DNA of 64,000 bases from an uncultured Mycoplasma sp. (GTDB taxonomy: Bacteria > Bacillota_I > Bacilli_A > RF39 > UBA660), in NCBI GenBank assembly GCA_902493595.1, contig CABUPU010000003.1, positions 62,001 through 126,000 on the forward strand. Reading direction: 5' to 3'. Under the pieces are notes generated by a model. It worked only from the letters and a program-made list of their open reading frames with translations, had not been told where the DNA came from and did not search any database. Below are positions 1 through 8,398 of this stretch, one piece after another. Every line of letters starts with the position of its first letter. Position 1 is the first letter of the stretch. Both the position numbers and the translations under genes were made by a program.

Positions 1-186
1 TTCATTTTTAATCACCTTTTTTAATTTCTTATAAAAATCAAGACGATCAAGCATTATTTCTCGTCCACAATTTTTACATTTAATTTTTACATCAGCACCA
101 ATTCTAGTTACAACCCATAAATTTGTTTTACATGCATGAGGTTTTTTCATTATAACTTCATCATTTAAACTAAATTCTTGCTTCAT
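1..186 (-). CDS. DUF951 family small zinc-ribbon-like protein (3' end cut off by window edge)
   Basis: The reading frame starts at an ATG at 184-186 and stays open for 62 codons to the window edge, so the stop lies outside. The product resembles the DUF951 (YyzM-like) family of about 65 residues, so little is missing. Visible are the early KKPHACKTNLW segment and a later KCKNCGRE segment, giving one single Cys and one CxxC pair that could hold a metal. The family has no established function but is commonly found next to parB in Firmicutes, as here, 11 bases downstream of parB. The family call is from the sequence pattern; a metal-binding role is inference. Confidence 0.8.
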   Translation of the reverse strand, partial: MKQEFSLNDEVIMKKPHACKTNLWVVTRIGADVKIKCKNCGREIMLDRLDFYKKLKKVIKNE

Positions 187-197
187 AAACATCCTTT

Positions 198-1064
198 CTA
201 GTCGTTAAAGTTTATATTTAAAATCTCCATTATTCTATTTAAATCTTGCATTGAATTATATGATATTTCAATCTTTTTATTTGAAATTCTAACTTTATTA
301 CCAATTGTATCACTAAATGCATCTTCATACATTCTAAATTTTTCATTCTTTTCTTTAACGGCTTTTTTGTCATCTTTTTTTGATAACATTTTTTCAACAT
401 CACGAACATTTAAATTCTCTTTAATTATTTTGTTTGCTAAATTAATAACTTTTTCTTCATTATCAATTTTACTTAAACATCTTGCGTGTGACATTGAAAG
501 TTTTCCATTTTTAACAAGTTCTTGTACACTTTTTGGTAAATTTAAAAGTCCTAAAAGATTAGTTATATAACTTCTACTTTTACCAAATTTTTTTGAAAAT
601 TCTTCTTGAGTCATATCTTTAACTTGTAAAATATTTGAAATAGAAATTGCTGTATCTACTGGATTTAAATCCTCTCTTTGAATATTTTCAAGAAGAGCAA
701 TTTCCATCATTTCCTCATCAGTAAAGTCTTTTATTATTGCTGGTACTGTTGTAAGACCTGCTATTTTTGAGGCTTTACATCTTCTTTCACCAGCAACAAT
801 TTCATAGCCTTTAACACTTTTCTTCAATATAACTGGTTCTACTACACCATATACTTTAATTGAATCTGCAAGTTCATTTAAAGCCTCTTCATCAAAGACT
901 TTTCTTGGTTGATAAGGGTTTGGTCTAATTTGAGAAAGTTCAATCTCAGTGGCATTATTTCTTTCCTCTTTAACAATTGTGTCCTCCAAAGTATCAATTG
1001 TAAATGATGAATTAGAAAATAATTCCTCTAATCCTTTACCTAAAGCTTTTTTCTTAGTTTCCAT
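198..1064 (-). CDS. parB: Chromosome partitioning protein ParB (Spo0J)
   Basis: ParB is a CTP-dependent DNA clamp that loads at parS and spreads over origin-proximal DNA to guide segregation and SMC loading. The 288-residue product begins METKKKALGKGLEELF, the usual ParB N-terminus that stimulates ParA. It carries the CTP-binding GERRCKASKIAGL box near residues 92-105, the ENIQREDLNP motif and a helix-turn-helix around FSKKFGKSRSYITNLL. An in-frame TTG at 1071-1073 would add three residues, but ATG at 1062-1064 gives the family-like start. It overlaps the end of parA by 11 bases, so the two are co-translated. Its targets are presumably the five parS sites near 42.3-42.9 kb. A second ParB-like gene exists at 59.3 kb. 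Confidence 0.95.
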   Translation of the reverse strand: METKKKALGKGLEELFSNSSFTIDTLEDTIVKEERNNATEIELSQIRPNPYQPRKVFDEEALNELADSIKVYGVVEPVILKKSVKGYEIVAGERRCKASKIAGLTTVPAIIKDFTDEEMMEIALLENIQREDLNPVDTAISISNILQVKDMTQEEFSKKFGKSRSYITNLLGLLNLPKSVQELVKNGKLSMSHARCLSKIDNEEKVINLANKIIKENLNVRDVEKMLSKKDDKKAVKEKNEKFRMYEDAFSDTIGNKVRISNKKIEISYNSMQDLNRIMEILNINFND

Positions 1065-1839
1065 CTCTTTCAATCACCTCTTTCGCTAAATTATGATATG
1101 CTTCAGCCCCACGACTTTCTGGATCATATTCATTTATTGGTTTTCCATGACTTGGCGCCTCAACAAGTCTTACAAGTCTAGGAATAATTGTATTAAATAC
1201 TTTATCTTTAAAATATTTTCTAATTTCTTCGATTACTTCAAGTCCAATATTAGTTCTGCCATCAAGCATAGTAAGTAGTACACCTTCAATGCGAAGTTCA
1301 GGATTCATTGAATTTTGAACCATTATTATAGAGTTTAATAACTGGGTAATACCCTCTAAAGCATAGAACTCACATTGTACTGGTATAATAACAGCATCAC
1401 TTGCAACAAGTGCATTCATTGTGGAAAGTCCTAAAGATGGTTGACAATCAATTATTATATAATCAAAATTATCTTTAATAGTTTCTAATGCATTTCTTAA
1501 TTGGTTATTTCTTTGAAATGTATTATCAGAAAACATCTTTTTAACAAATTCAACATCAATTCCCGCTAAATTTAATGTTGAGGGAATTATACTTAAATTT
1601 TTAAATTTTGTTTTATAAATAGCTTTTTTAATTTCACATAAACCAGTTATAGTTTCATAAATATCATGCTCAAAATCAGTGGTATTAAAACCAAGTCCAG
1701 TTGTAGCATTGCTTTGTGGATCCATGTCAATAAGAAGGGTTTTTTTCCCACATTGTCCTAAAGCTGCTGCTAAATTTATACTTGTTGTAGTCTTACCGAC
1801 ACCACCTTTTTGATTAACTAATGATATTACTCTTGCCAT
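1054..1839 (-). CDS. parA: Chromosome partitioning ATPase ParA (Soj)
   Basis: ParA/Soj is a deviant Walker-type ATPase that binds DNA nonspecifically, interacts with ParB and, in Bacillus, also regulates DnaA. The 261-residue product has the ParA-type Walker A motif QKGGVGKTTTSIN at residues 9-21, the IDMDPQSN segment near residue 40 and the Walker B IIIDCQPSLG near residue 130. The length is typical. It is the first gene of a parA-parB-DUF951 operon with a promoter-like sequence just upstream. In B. subtilis soj-spo0J follows noc beside rsmG; here the pair sits beyond the ribosomal protein cluster, roughly 50 kb from oriC. Confidence 0.96.
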   Translation of the reverse strand: MARVISLVNQKGGVGKTTTSINLAAALGQCGKKTLLIDMDPQSNATTGLGFNTTDFEHDIYETITGLCEIKKAIYKTKFKNLSIIPSTLNLAGIDVEFVKKMFSDNTFQRNNQLRNALETIKDNFDYIIIDCQPSLGLSTMNALVASDAVIIPVQCEFYALEGITQLLNSIIMVQNSMNPELRIEGVLLTMLDGRTNIGLEVIEEIRKYFKDKVFNTIIPRLVRLVEAPSHGKPINEYDPESRGAEAYHNLAKEVIERDGN

Positions 1840-1866
1840 ATTAACACTTCCTAACTGCTACTATAT

Positions 1867-1895
1867 ATTTTAACATATAATAATAAATTATTGAA
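1867..1895 (-). promoter_or_regulatory. Candidate sigma-A promoter for parA
   Basis: On the minus strand TTCAAT (1890-1895) and TAAAAT (1867-1872) are separated by 17 bases and lie just upstream of parA. The match is partial and the DNA is very AT-rich, so chance occurrence is possible. It lies downstream of the rplQ terminator, so a separate promoter for parA is expected here. Confidence 0.4.
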
Positions 1896-1980
1896 TAAAA
1901 AAAGATAAAGTTTTACAAAGAAAATTTTTGAAATAAAAAAAGATAAAGTTTTACAAAGAAAATTTTTGAAATAAAAAAAG
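1893..1980. repeat. Tandem 38-bp direct repeat (two full copies and a partial third)
   Basis: Units at 1893-1930 and 1931-1968 are identical except for the first base, and a third partial copy of 12 bases follows at 1969-1980 and runs into the rplQ terminator. Each unit contains an A-run, GATAAAG and TTTTACAAAG. It occupies the rplQ-parA gap and looks like a recent duplication of the A-rich tract next to the terminator. Confidence 0.9.
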
Positions 1981-1998
1981 TATAGAAAATTCTATACT
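1970..1998 (-). terminator. Intrinsic terminator of the S10-spc-alpha ribosomal operon
   Basis: On the minus strand a perfect 9-bp inverted repeat AGTATAGAA/TTCTATACT (1979-1998) with a 2-base loop is followed by a T-rich run. The stem overlaps the rplQ stop codon. It separates the ribosomal superoperon from parA. Confidence 0.85.
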
Positions 1999-2330
1999 AA
2001 TTCTAATTTTACCTCTAAAGCATCATCGCCACGGCGTTCATTAAGTTTAACAATTCTTGTATATCCACCAGCACGGTTTTCATATCTTTTTGCTAAATCA
2101 TTAAATACTTTTTGAACTACTTCGTTATCATTGTGTAAGAATGCTAAAGCTTTTCTTCTTGCAACTAGTGAACCATCTTTTCCATAAGTAATCATTTTAT
2201 CAACAAATTTTCTTACTTCTTTAGCACGAGATTCAGTTGTAACAATGCTTTCATGCATAATAACATCTTTAGTAAGTCCAGCTAAAATGCTTCTTCTAAT
2301 TTTATTATTTCTTCCTAATTTACGATACAT
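1992..2330 (-). CDS. rplQ: 50S ribosomal protein L17 (bL17)
   Basis: The 112-residue product starts MYRKLGRNNKIRRSIL and contains the family pattern of RAKEVRKFVDKMITYGK and a C-terminal RRGDDALEVKLELV. L17 binds 23S rRNA near the exit-tunnel side of the 50S subunit. It is the last gene of the alpha operon, 3 bases after rpoA, and ends inside an intrinsic terminator. The length is near the short end of the family, normal for Bacilli. Confidence 0.97.
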   Translation of the reverse strand: MYRKLGRNNKIRRSILAGLTKDVIMHESIVTTESRAKEVRKFVDKMITYGKDGSLVARRKALAFLHNDNEVVQKVFNDLAKRYENRAGGYTRIVKLNERRGDDALEVKLELV

Positions 2331-2333
2331 ATT

Positions 2334-3278
2334 CTACTCCTTAAATTGTAGTCCTAAATCAGCAACTTTGTCAATTACCTCTTTTAGAGATTTCTTTCCT
2401 AAGTTTCTAATTTTAGTAACTTCTACTTCTTTCATATTTACTAAATCTTGAAGAGTATGAATTCCGTGTCTTTTTAAGCAATTAAATGCTCTAACAGAGA
2501 AGTCAACTTCTTCAATTGGTGTTTCTAATGTTTTTGCTAAATTATCAACTTGTTTTTCTTGCATAATACCAGCAATGTTACTAATACTATTTAAATCAGC
2601 AACGATAGCAAAATGTTCTACTAATATTTTAGCAGATAAAGCCATTGCTTCTTCTGGAGTCATACTACCATTTGTAGTAATTTCCATAACAAGTTTATCA
2701 TAAGTTTCATCTTGACCAACTCTTGTATCTAATACTTCGTATTTAACAAGCTCTATTGGTGAATAATTTGAGTCTACCGGAATAACACCAACTTTAATTT
2801 CTTTCATATTTAATTTATTTGTTTTAGCATCAACATATCCTCTACCATTTTCAATAGTAAGTTCCATATCAATTTTTCCACCTTTTACAAGATTACAAAT
2901 AACTAAATTTGGATTAATTATATCAACATCCGCATTTGGTTCAATCATTCCTGCAGTTACAGGTCCTTCAGTATCACAAGATAAATGAAGTACTTTTTGT
3001 TCCTCAGTATGATTTTTTACTACTAATTTTTTGATGTTTAATACTATTTGAGTAACATCCTCTACTATACCATCAATTTTTTGAAATTCGTGCATTACAC
3101 CATCAATTTTAATTGATGTTACACTACTTCCAGGTAAACTAGATAGTAATACTCTTCTTAGTGCATTTCCAATAGTTGTACCAAAACCTCTTTCAAGTGG
3201 TTCTAGTTCAAATTTACCATAATTACTAGTTTCATTATATTCTGAAATTTTGTATTCTGGTTTTTCAAATTTTATCAT
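2334..3278 (-). CDS. rpoA: DNA-directed RNA polymerase alpha subunit
   Basis: RpoA forms the dimeric scaffold of RNA polymerase. The 314-residue product has an N-terminal assembly domain with LERGFGTTIGNALRRVLLSSLPG near residues 28-50 and a C-terminal DNA- and activator-contacting domain with VRAFNCLKRHGI and IRNLGKKSLKEV from about residue 252. The linker EKQVDNLAKTLETPIEEV joins them. Gene order rpsK-rpoA-rplQ is the standard Firmicutes alpha operon, lacking rpsD as in Bacillus. Confidence 0.98.
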   Translation of the reverse strand: MIKFEKPEYKISEYNETSNYGKFELEPLERGFGTTIGNALRRVLLSSLPGSSVTSIKIDGVMHEFQKIDGIVEDVTQIVLNIKKLVVKNHTEEQKVLHLSCDTEGPVTAGMIEPNADVDIINPNLVICNLVKGGKIDMELTIENGRGYVDAKTNKLNMKEIKVGVIPVDSNYSPIELVKYEVLDTRVGQDETYDKLVMEITTNGSMTPEEAMALSAKILVEHFAIVADLNSISNIAGIMQEKQVDNLAKTLETPIEEVDFSVRAFNCLKRHGIHTLQDLVNMKEVEVTKIRNLGKKSLKEVIDKVADLGLQFKE

Positions 3279-3295
3279 AATTACCCTCCCTTTTA

Positions 3296-3679
3296 TTAAT
3301 TTCTTGGTCTTTTTGGTGGTCTACAACCATTGTGTGGAACTGGTGTTTCATCTGTTATACTAGTAATTTCAAGTCCAGCTGATTGAATACTACGAATAGC
3401 ATTTTCTCTTCCTGGTCCTAAACCTTTTACATAAACATCAACTTTTACAACACCTTGATCTTTAGCAGCATTAGCAGCAGCTTCTGCAGAAAGTCCAGCA
3501 GCAAAAGGAGTTTTCTTTTTACTACCTTTATAACCAATTCTTCCAGCAGATGACCAACTAATTGCATTACCATTATGGTCACAAATTGTTACGATTGTGT
3601 TATTATATGTTGCATGAATATGTGCTTCTGCTTCAGTAACATTAATTTTATTTTTCTTTTTTCTTCTATTATATGCCAT
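3296..3679 (-). CDS. rpsK: 30S ribosomal protein S11 (uS11)
   Basis: The 127-residue product contains the S11 hallmarks HATYNNTIVTICDHNGNAI, SSAGRIGYKGSKKKTPFAA and the C-terminal DETPVPHNGCRPPKRPR. S11 lies on the 30S platform and contacts the mRNA exit region. It is 10 bases downstream of rpsM and 17 bases upstream of rpoA, in the usual order. Nothing is unusual about its length or sequence. Confidence 0.98.
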   Translation of the reverse strand: MAYNRRKKKNKINVTEAEAHIHATYNNTIVTICDHNGNAISWSSAGRIGYKGSKKKTPFAAGLSAEAAANAAKDQGVVKVDVYVKGLGPGRENAIRSIQSAGLEITSITDETPVPHNGCRPPKRPRN

Positions 3680-3689
3680 ATTATCTCAC

Positions 3690-4064
3690 CTACTTTGAAA
3701 CCTTTTTCTTATTCGCAACAACTTTTCCTCTACCTTTTCTAGTATGGGCGTTGCGGTTTGTTCTTTGACCTCTTACAGGAAGTCCTTTTTTATGTCTTAT
3801 ACCTTGATAAGAATTTATTTCCATTTTGTTTTTAATGTTCATTTGAACTTCTCTACGAAGATCACCTTCAGTTGTATGTTTATCAACTTCTTTACGAAGT
3901 GCTGCAATTTCTTCCTCTGTTAAATCTTTAATTTTTTTAGTTGCTTCAACATTTGCATCTTTACAAATAGTTTTTCCTAAATTTGGACCAATACCATAGA
4001 TAGCAGTAAGCCCTATCCAAGTATGTTTTTCATTAGGTAATTCAATATTTTTAATTCTCGCCAT
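3690..4064 (-). CDS. rpsM: 30S ribosomal protein S13 (uS13)
   Basis: The 124-residue product begins MARIKNIELPNEKHTWIGLTAIYGIG and carries the C-terminal GLPVRGQRTNRNAHTRKGR segment that contacts the P-site tRNA. S13 forms the head bridges to the 50S subunit. It is preceded by rpmJ with only an 8-base gap, the order infA-rpmJ-rpsM-rpsK being standard for Bacilli. Confidence 0.98.
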   Translation of the reverse strand: MARIKNIELPNEKHTWIGLTAIYGIGPNLGKTICKDANVEATKKIKDLTEEEIAALRKEVDKHTTEGDLRREVQMNIKNKMEINSYQGIRHKKGLPVRGQRTNRNAHTRKGRGKVVANKKKVSK

Positions 4065-4072
4065 AATTTCTC

Positions 4073-4186
4073 CTATCCTTGAACTTGTTTATGTTTAGGG
4101 TTATTACAAATAACCATAACTTTTCCTTTTCTTCTAATAACTTTACATTTTTTACATATCTTTTTTACAGATGGTCTAACTTTCAT
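4073..4186 (-). CDS. rpmJ: 50S ribosomal protein L36 (bL36), zinc-binding form
   Basis: A 37-residue reading frame starts at the ATG at 4184-4186 and ends with TAG at 4073-4075. It begins MKVRPSVKKICKKCKVIRRK and has the CxxC pair, then a Cys in VICNN and a His in PKHKQ, which together form the zinc site of the C+ type of bL36. It sits exactly where L36 is expected between infA and rpsM. Confidence 0.97.
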   Translation of the reverse strand: MKVRPSVKKICKKCKVIRRKGKVMVICNNPKHKQVQG

Positions 4187-4195
4187 AATATCCTC

Positions 4196-4420
4196 CTATC
4201 TTTTATTCCATGTAATTATCCCACGTGTTAAATCATAAGGTGAAAGTTCTACTGTAACGGTATCACCCGGTAAGATACGAATCATATTAATACGCATTTT
4301 ACCAGAAACGTAGGCTTTTACAGTATGTCCATTAGATAGTTCAACTAAATAGTCACTACCTTTTAGGACTTCAATAACTTTCCCTTCCACTTCTATTTTA
4401 TCATTTTTCTTATTAGCCAT
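4196..4420 (-). CDS. infA: Translation initiation factor IF-1
   Basis: The 74-residue product is a single S1-like OB-fold, with GKVIEVLKGSDYLVELSNGHTV in the first half, GKMRINMIRILPGDTVTVELSPYDLTRGII in the second. IF-1 occupies the ribosomal A site during initiation. It lies between map and rpmJ, as in B. subtilis (adk-map-infA-rpmJ). It is one or two residues longer than usual because of the N-terminal MANKKND. Confidence 0.97.
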   Translation of the reverse strand: MANKKNDKIEVEGKVIEVLKGSDYLVELSNGHTVKAYVSGKMRINMIRILPGDTVTVELSPYDLTRGIITWNKR

Positions 4421-4430
4421 ATTATTTTTC

Positions 4431-5174
4431 TCACTCTCCCGTTAAAATTTCATATCCATCTTTAGTAACTACAATTGTGTGTTCAAAATGTGCACTCGGC
4501 ATTCCATCTTCAGTTTTAACTGTCCAATCATTATCATCTAAATAAACATTTCTTTTACCTAAATTAAGCATTGGCTCAATACAAATTGTCATTCCCTCTT
4601 TTAAAATAACATTTGTTTTTGTATAAAAATTTGGTACATCTGGATCTTCATGCATTGAAGTTCCAATTCCATGACCCACTAATTCTTCAACTACTGAAAG
4701 TCCATTTTTATGGGCATAATCTTCAATAGTTTTTCCTATTAGTGATAAAGGAGTTCCTGCTTTTACAACACTTAATCCTTTATATAAAGCATTTTTAGTA
4801 TTTTCAACTAAACTTCTTACATCATCAGATACATTTCCAATAATATAAGTTCTAGCACTATCACTTTCATATCCTTTGAACCTAACAGTTAAATCAACTT
4901 TTAATATATCACCATTTTTAAGTTTTCGATTATCTGGAATACCATGAACTACTTCATCGTTTAAAGATAAACAAACACTTTTTGGGAAACCTTCATAATT
5001 TAGTTCCGAAGGTATTGCACCATTTTTACGAATAAATGCATCAACAATATCATTTAACTCGTTAAGTGACACACCAATTTTAAGATGTTTTTTTATTTCC
5101 TCATGAGCTAGAAAGTTGATATGACCACTTTCTTTCATAAGTTCAATTTCTCGTTTACTTTTAATATTAATCAC
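4431..5174 (-). CDS. map: Methionine aminopeptidase, type I
   Basis: This enzyme removes the initiator methionine from nascent proteins. The 247-residue product has the pita-bread metallopeptidase residues: Asp in VDLTVRFKG, Asp in GYESDSART, His in GHGIGTSMHEDP, Glu in CIEPMLNLG and Glu in FEHTIVVT. The length matches type Ia enzymes without extra N-terminal domains. Its start overlaps the end of adk by 8 bases, indicating translational coupling inside the spc operon. Confidence 0.97.
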   Translation of the reverse strand: MINIKSKREIELMKESGHINFLAHEEIKKHLKIGVSLNELNDIVDAFIRKNGAIPSELNYEGFPKSVCLSLNDEVVHGIPDNRKLKNGDILKVDLTVRFKGYESDSARTYIIGNVSDDVRSLVENTKNALYKGLSVVKAGTPLSLIGKTIEDYAHKNGLSVVEELVGHGIGTSMHEDPDVPNFYTKTNVILKEGMTICIEPMLNLGKRNVYLDDNDWTVKTEDGMPSAHFEHTIVVTKDGYEILTGE

Positions 5175-5814
5175 TTAAAATCTCCATTAATTTTTCTTTT
5201 AAATTTAAATCTTTGTTATTAACATCAATTTCTACTAATTTATTTAAATCTTTATAATACTCTATTATAGGTAAAGTATTTTGAACATAAGTATCAAAAC
5301 GAACTTTAAAACTTTCTTCATTATCATCACCTCTGACAGTAAGTGGAGTTTTACAATCATCACATATTCCTTCAACTTTTGGTTTAAAATCATCAAAGAA
5401 AATGTTATAACTTCTTCCACACTTATCACAAGTTACTCTACCAAGAGTACGTTTTAAAGCAAGTTCTTTATCAATATTTAAATAAATAACAATATAATTA
5501 CTAATATTTAATTTATCAAATAAAATACTTAAATTTTTTGCTTGATTAATTGTTCTAGGAAATCCATCTAAAATAAATGGTTTATCTAATTTAGATAATG
5601 TTTCTTCGATTAATTTAATCATATAATCATCACTAACAAGTTTGCCAGCATCGATTATTTTTTTTATTTCTTTGCCAAGGCTACTTTGAGAAGCAATTTC
5701 ACTTCTTAAAATAGCCCCAGTAGAAATATGTTTACAATCATAAGTATTTTTAAGTATGTCGCTACAAGTACCTTTACCTGCAGCAGGCGGTGCTAAAAAT
5801 ATTATGTTTTTCAT
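5167..5814 (-). CDS. adk: Adenylate kinase (zinc-lid type)
   Basis: Adenylate kinase interconverts ATP, AMP and ADP. The 215-residue product has the P-loop APPAAGKGT near residues 8-16, in which the family's first Gly and inner Gly are both Ala, then DGFPRT around residue 85. The lid has four cysteines (CDKCG and CDDC), the structural zinc site typical of Gram-positive enzymes. Its start overlaps the secY stop by 4 bases. Confidence 0.97.
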   Translation of the reverse strand: MKNIIFLAPPAAGKGTCSDILKNTYDCKHISTGAILRSEIASQSSLGKEIKKIIDAGKLVSDDYMIKLIEETLSKLDKPFILDGFPRTINQAKNLSILFDKLNISNYIVIYLNIDKELALKRTLGRVTCDKCGRSYNIFFDDFKPKVEGICDDCKTPLTVRGDDNEESFKVRFDTYVQNTLPIIEYYKDLNKLVEIDVNNKDLNLKEKLMEILSD

Positions 5815-7073
5815 CTTAATCTCTTTCTCTTAGAAGAATAACTTCTACTAACAAGACTGCTTTCTAATTGTTTATAAGTTTCTATTGCAACACCTACAAC
5901 AATTAATATACCTGTTCCACCAATTGTTACATATGATGGAAGTGAAGTAAGTTTTGATAGTAATATAGGCATTCCTGCTAAGATTACTAAGAATAGAGCT
6001 CCAACTAGTGTTAATTTAGATAATGAATTACTAATATATTTAGATGTATCACTACCAGGTCTAATACCAGGAATATAACCTCCATTCTCATTTAAGTTTT
6101 TACTCATTTCATCTGGATTCATAACAAGGAATGTATAGAAGTAAGCAAATACTACTATTAAAACCAAGTATAATATAAATCCAGTAGTAGAAGTGTACAT
6201 AATATATTTATTTACAAAATCTATTGCACTTTGTTTACCAATTAAGGTAACAATTGTTGCTGGAATAGTTGTAACTATTGAAGCAAATATTACTGGAATA
6301 ACACTTGCAGAATTTATTTTTAATGGTAAATAGTTTGTTTGTGCACCATATGCTGAAGATGTTCTATTAGAATATTGAATTGGTATTCTTCTTTCAGCAA
6401 GTTGAACCCAAATAATTCCAACAATAACAATAACATACACAAGTACAAATAAACTAAATAATATAATTCCAACAGTTTTTGAAAAACTTCCCATTACAAG
6501 TGAAGCAAATGCTCCCCTAAAAATATTTGGCATACTTTGAATGATACCTGCCATTATAAGCATTGATTGTCCATTACCAATACCTTTATTAGTAATTTGA
6601 TCACCCATCCACATACAAAAAGATGTACCAGCAACCATTACTAATGTAGTTTTAATAATTTCCATAGCGGTTAACCCTTTCATATAGAAAGCAGTTAAAG
6701 CATAAGCTTGTAAAAAGGCAATAAATATACCTAAATATCTAGTAATTTTGTTAATCTTTTGTCTTCCAGTATAACCTTGATCTTTAAGATCTTTAAAATA
6801 AGGTACAATATCCATTTGTAAAATTTCAGTAATAATTGAGGCAGTAATATAAGGGGAAACGCCTAAAGCAAATATTGAAAAATTTGATAGACCTCCACCA
6901 CTCATTACATTGAATATTTCTAGAAAACCTAGTTCTTCATATACTGCTGATGCCCAAGGAATTGTTATAGTTGTACCTAAGCAAAATATTCCTAAACACA
7001 TCATTGTAAAATAGATTTTTTTTCTTAAGTCTTTATTACTTTTATTAAAAAATCCTGAAAAACCACGAAACAT
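5811..7073 (-). CDS. secY: Protein translocase subunit SecY
   Basis: SecY is the channel of the Sec translocon in the cytoplasmic membrane. The 420-residue product shows about ten hydrophobic segments and the family signatures GVSPYITASIITEILQ near residue 70 and GQSMLIMAGI near residue 165. The cytoplasmic RIPIQYSNRT loop that binds SecA and the ribosome is present. The basic C-terminus ends SSKRKRLR. Order rplO-secY-adk-map is standard for Bacilli. Confidence 0.98.
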   Translation of the reverse strand: MFRGFSGFFNKSNKDLRKKIYFTMMCLGIFCLGTTITIPWASAVYEELGFLEIFNVMSGGGLSNFSIFALGVSPYITASIITEILQMDIVPYFKDLKDQGYTGRQKINKITRYLGIFIAFLQAYALTAFYMKGLTAMEIIKTTLVMVAGTSFCMWMGDQITNKGIGNGQSMLIMAGIIQSMPNIFRGAFASLVMGSFSKTVGIILFSLFVLVYVIVIVGIIWVQLAERRIPIQYSNRTSSAYGAQTNYLPLKINSASVIPVIFASIVTTIPATIVTLIGKQSAIDFVNKYIMYTSTTGFILYLVLIVVFAYFYTFLVMNPDEMSKNLNENGGYIPGIRPGSDTSKYISNSLSKLTLVGALFLVILAGMPILLSKLTSLPSYVTIGGTGILIVVGVAIETYKQLESSLVSRSYSSKRKRLR

Positions 7074-7074
7074 T

Positions 7075-7518
7075 CTAAATCACCTCAGCTTTACCACCAG
7101 CATCATTAATTTTAGTAACGGCTGCACTAGTGAAACGATTAGCTTTAATAGTTAATTTTTTCTCTAAAGTACCATTTCCTAAAACTTTAACTCCATTTAA
7201 TCCCTTTTTAAGAATTCTTCTTTCAAATAATACTTCAGGAGTAACAACATCACCATCATTAAAGTATCTATTTAAATCAGATAAATTAATTGTTGCAAAT
7301 CTGTTAGCAAAATTTGCATTGTTAAATCCTCTTTTAGGAATTCTTCTATAAAGTGGAGATTGTCCACCTTGGAACCAAGGTTTAATTGAAGCGCCACTTC
7401 TAGATTTTTGTCCATTCTCTCCACGAGTTGAAGTTTTACCCATTCCACTTCCTGGGCCTCTACCAACTCTTTTTCTAGCTTTCATTTCGCTAGTCTTTGG
7501 TAAATTTTCTAATCTCAT
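7075..7518 (-). CDS. rplO: 50S ribosomal protein L15 (uL15)
   Basis: The 147-residue product begins MRLENLPKTSEMKARKRVGRGPGSGMGKTSTRG, the glycine- and arginine-rich N-terminal extension that penetrates 23S rRNA, followed by the FQGGQSPLYRRIPKRGF segment. Its start codon overlaps the rpsE stop by one base, so the rpmD gene usually found between them is absent. Confidence 0.98.
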   Translation of the reverse strand: MRLENLPKTSEMKARKRVGRGPGSGMGKTSTRGENGQKSRSGASIKPWFQGGQSPLYRRIPKRGFNNANFANRFATINLSDLNRYFNDGDVVTPEVLFERRILKKGLNGVKVLGNGTLEKKLTIKANRFTSAAVTKINDAGGKAEVI

Positions 7519-8021
7519 TATAATTCCTCAACTTTCTTTGATCTAAGTTCAGCAATGTGTTCCTTAGTTCTTTGCATTGTAAGCGCACCTAAAGTAGCTT
7601 TTGCAACATTAACTTGAGTATTACTTCCTAAAGATTTAGCAACAATGTCTTTAACACCGGCAAGTTCAAGAACTGCTCTTGCTGCTCCACCAGCGATAAT
7701 TCCACGACCTTCTTTAGCAGGTTTTAATAAAACTACTGCTCTACCAACTTTATAAGTTGCTTCATGAGGTATTGTTCTATTATCAACAAGAGAAATTTTT
7801 ACAACATTTTTATTAGCGGCTTGTAATGCTTTTTTAATTGCTTCAGGAACCTCATTTGCTTTACCAGTTCCAATACCAATTAATCCTTTACGATTACCAA
7901 CAGCTACAGTTGCAGAAAATCTAAAATGTCTTCCGCCTTGAGTAACTTTTGTTACTCTTCCTATATTAATAACTTTTTCTTCTAATAAATTATTTTTTTG
8001 TTTATCAAAATCTTTTGCCAT
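7518..8021 (-). CDS. rpsE: 30S ribosomal protein S5 (uS5)
   Basis: The 167-residue product has the double-stranded-RNA-binding core VTKVTQGGRHFRFSATVAVG near residues 24-43 and the C-terminal GSNTQVNVAKATLGAL segment. S5 contributes to mRNA entry and decoding accuracy. It follows rplR with a 9-base gap and directly abuts rplO. Confidence 0.98.
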   Translation of the reverse strand: MAKDFDKQKNNLLEEKVINIGRVTKVTQGGRHFRFSATVAVGNRKGLIGIGTGKANEVPEAIKKALQAANKNVVKISLVDNRTIPHEATYKVGRAVVLLKPAKEGRGIIAGGAARAVLELAGVKDIVAKSLGSNTQVNVAKATLGALTMQRTKEHIAELRSKKVEEL

Positions 8022-8030
8022 AATGCCTCC

Positions 8031-8384
8031 TTAAAACTCTAATCCAGCTTCTCTTGCTGCATCAGCTAAAGCTGCTACTCTTCCATGATATAAGAATCCA
8101 CCACGGTCAAATACTACTTTATTAATTTTTGCTTTTTTACATTTTGCAGCAATATCTTTTCCTACAGCACAAGCTGCTTCAATATTACCACCATTTTTAA
8201 TTTTAAGTTCAAGAGTTGATGAGCTAACTAAAGTTTCACCTTTTGTGTCATCAATAACTTGAGCATAAATAGCTTTATTAGATCTAAATACATTTAGTCT
8301 AGGTACTTCAGTTGTTCCAGAAATACTTTTTCTAACTCTTGTATGTCTTCTTAATCTAGCTTCTCTTTTTTCTTTACTATTCAT
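8031..8384 (-). CDS. rplR: 50S ribosomal protein L18 (uL18)
   Basis: The 117-residue product shows the 5S rRNA-binding protein pattern RLRRHTRVRKSISGTTEVPRLNVFRSNKAIYAQVIDD and the C-terminal VVFDRGGFLYHGRVAALADAAREAGLEF. L18 anchors 5S rRNA in the central protuberance with L5. The rplF-rplR-rpsE order is standard. Confidence 0.98.
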   Translation of the reverse strand: MNSKEKREARLRRHTRVRKSISGTTEVPRLNVFRSNKAIYAQVIDDTKGETLVSSSTLELKIKNGGNIEAACAVGKDIAAKCKKAKINKVVFDRGGFLYHGRVAALADAAREAGLEF

Positions 8385-8398
8385 AACATTTTACTCCT

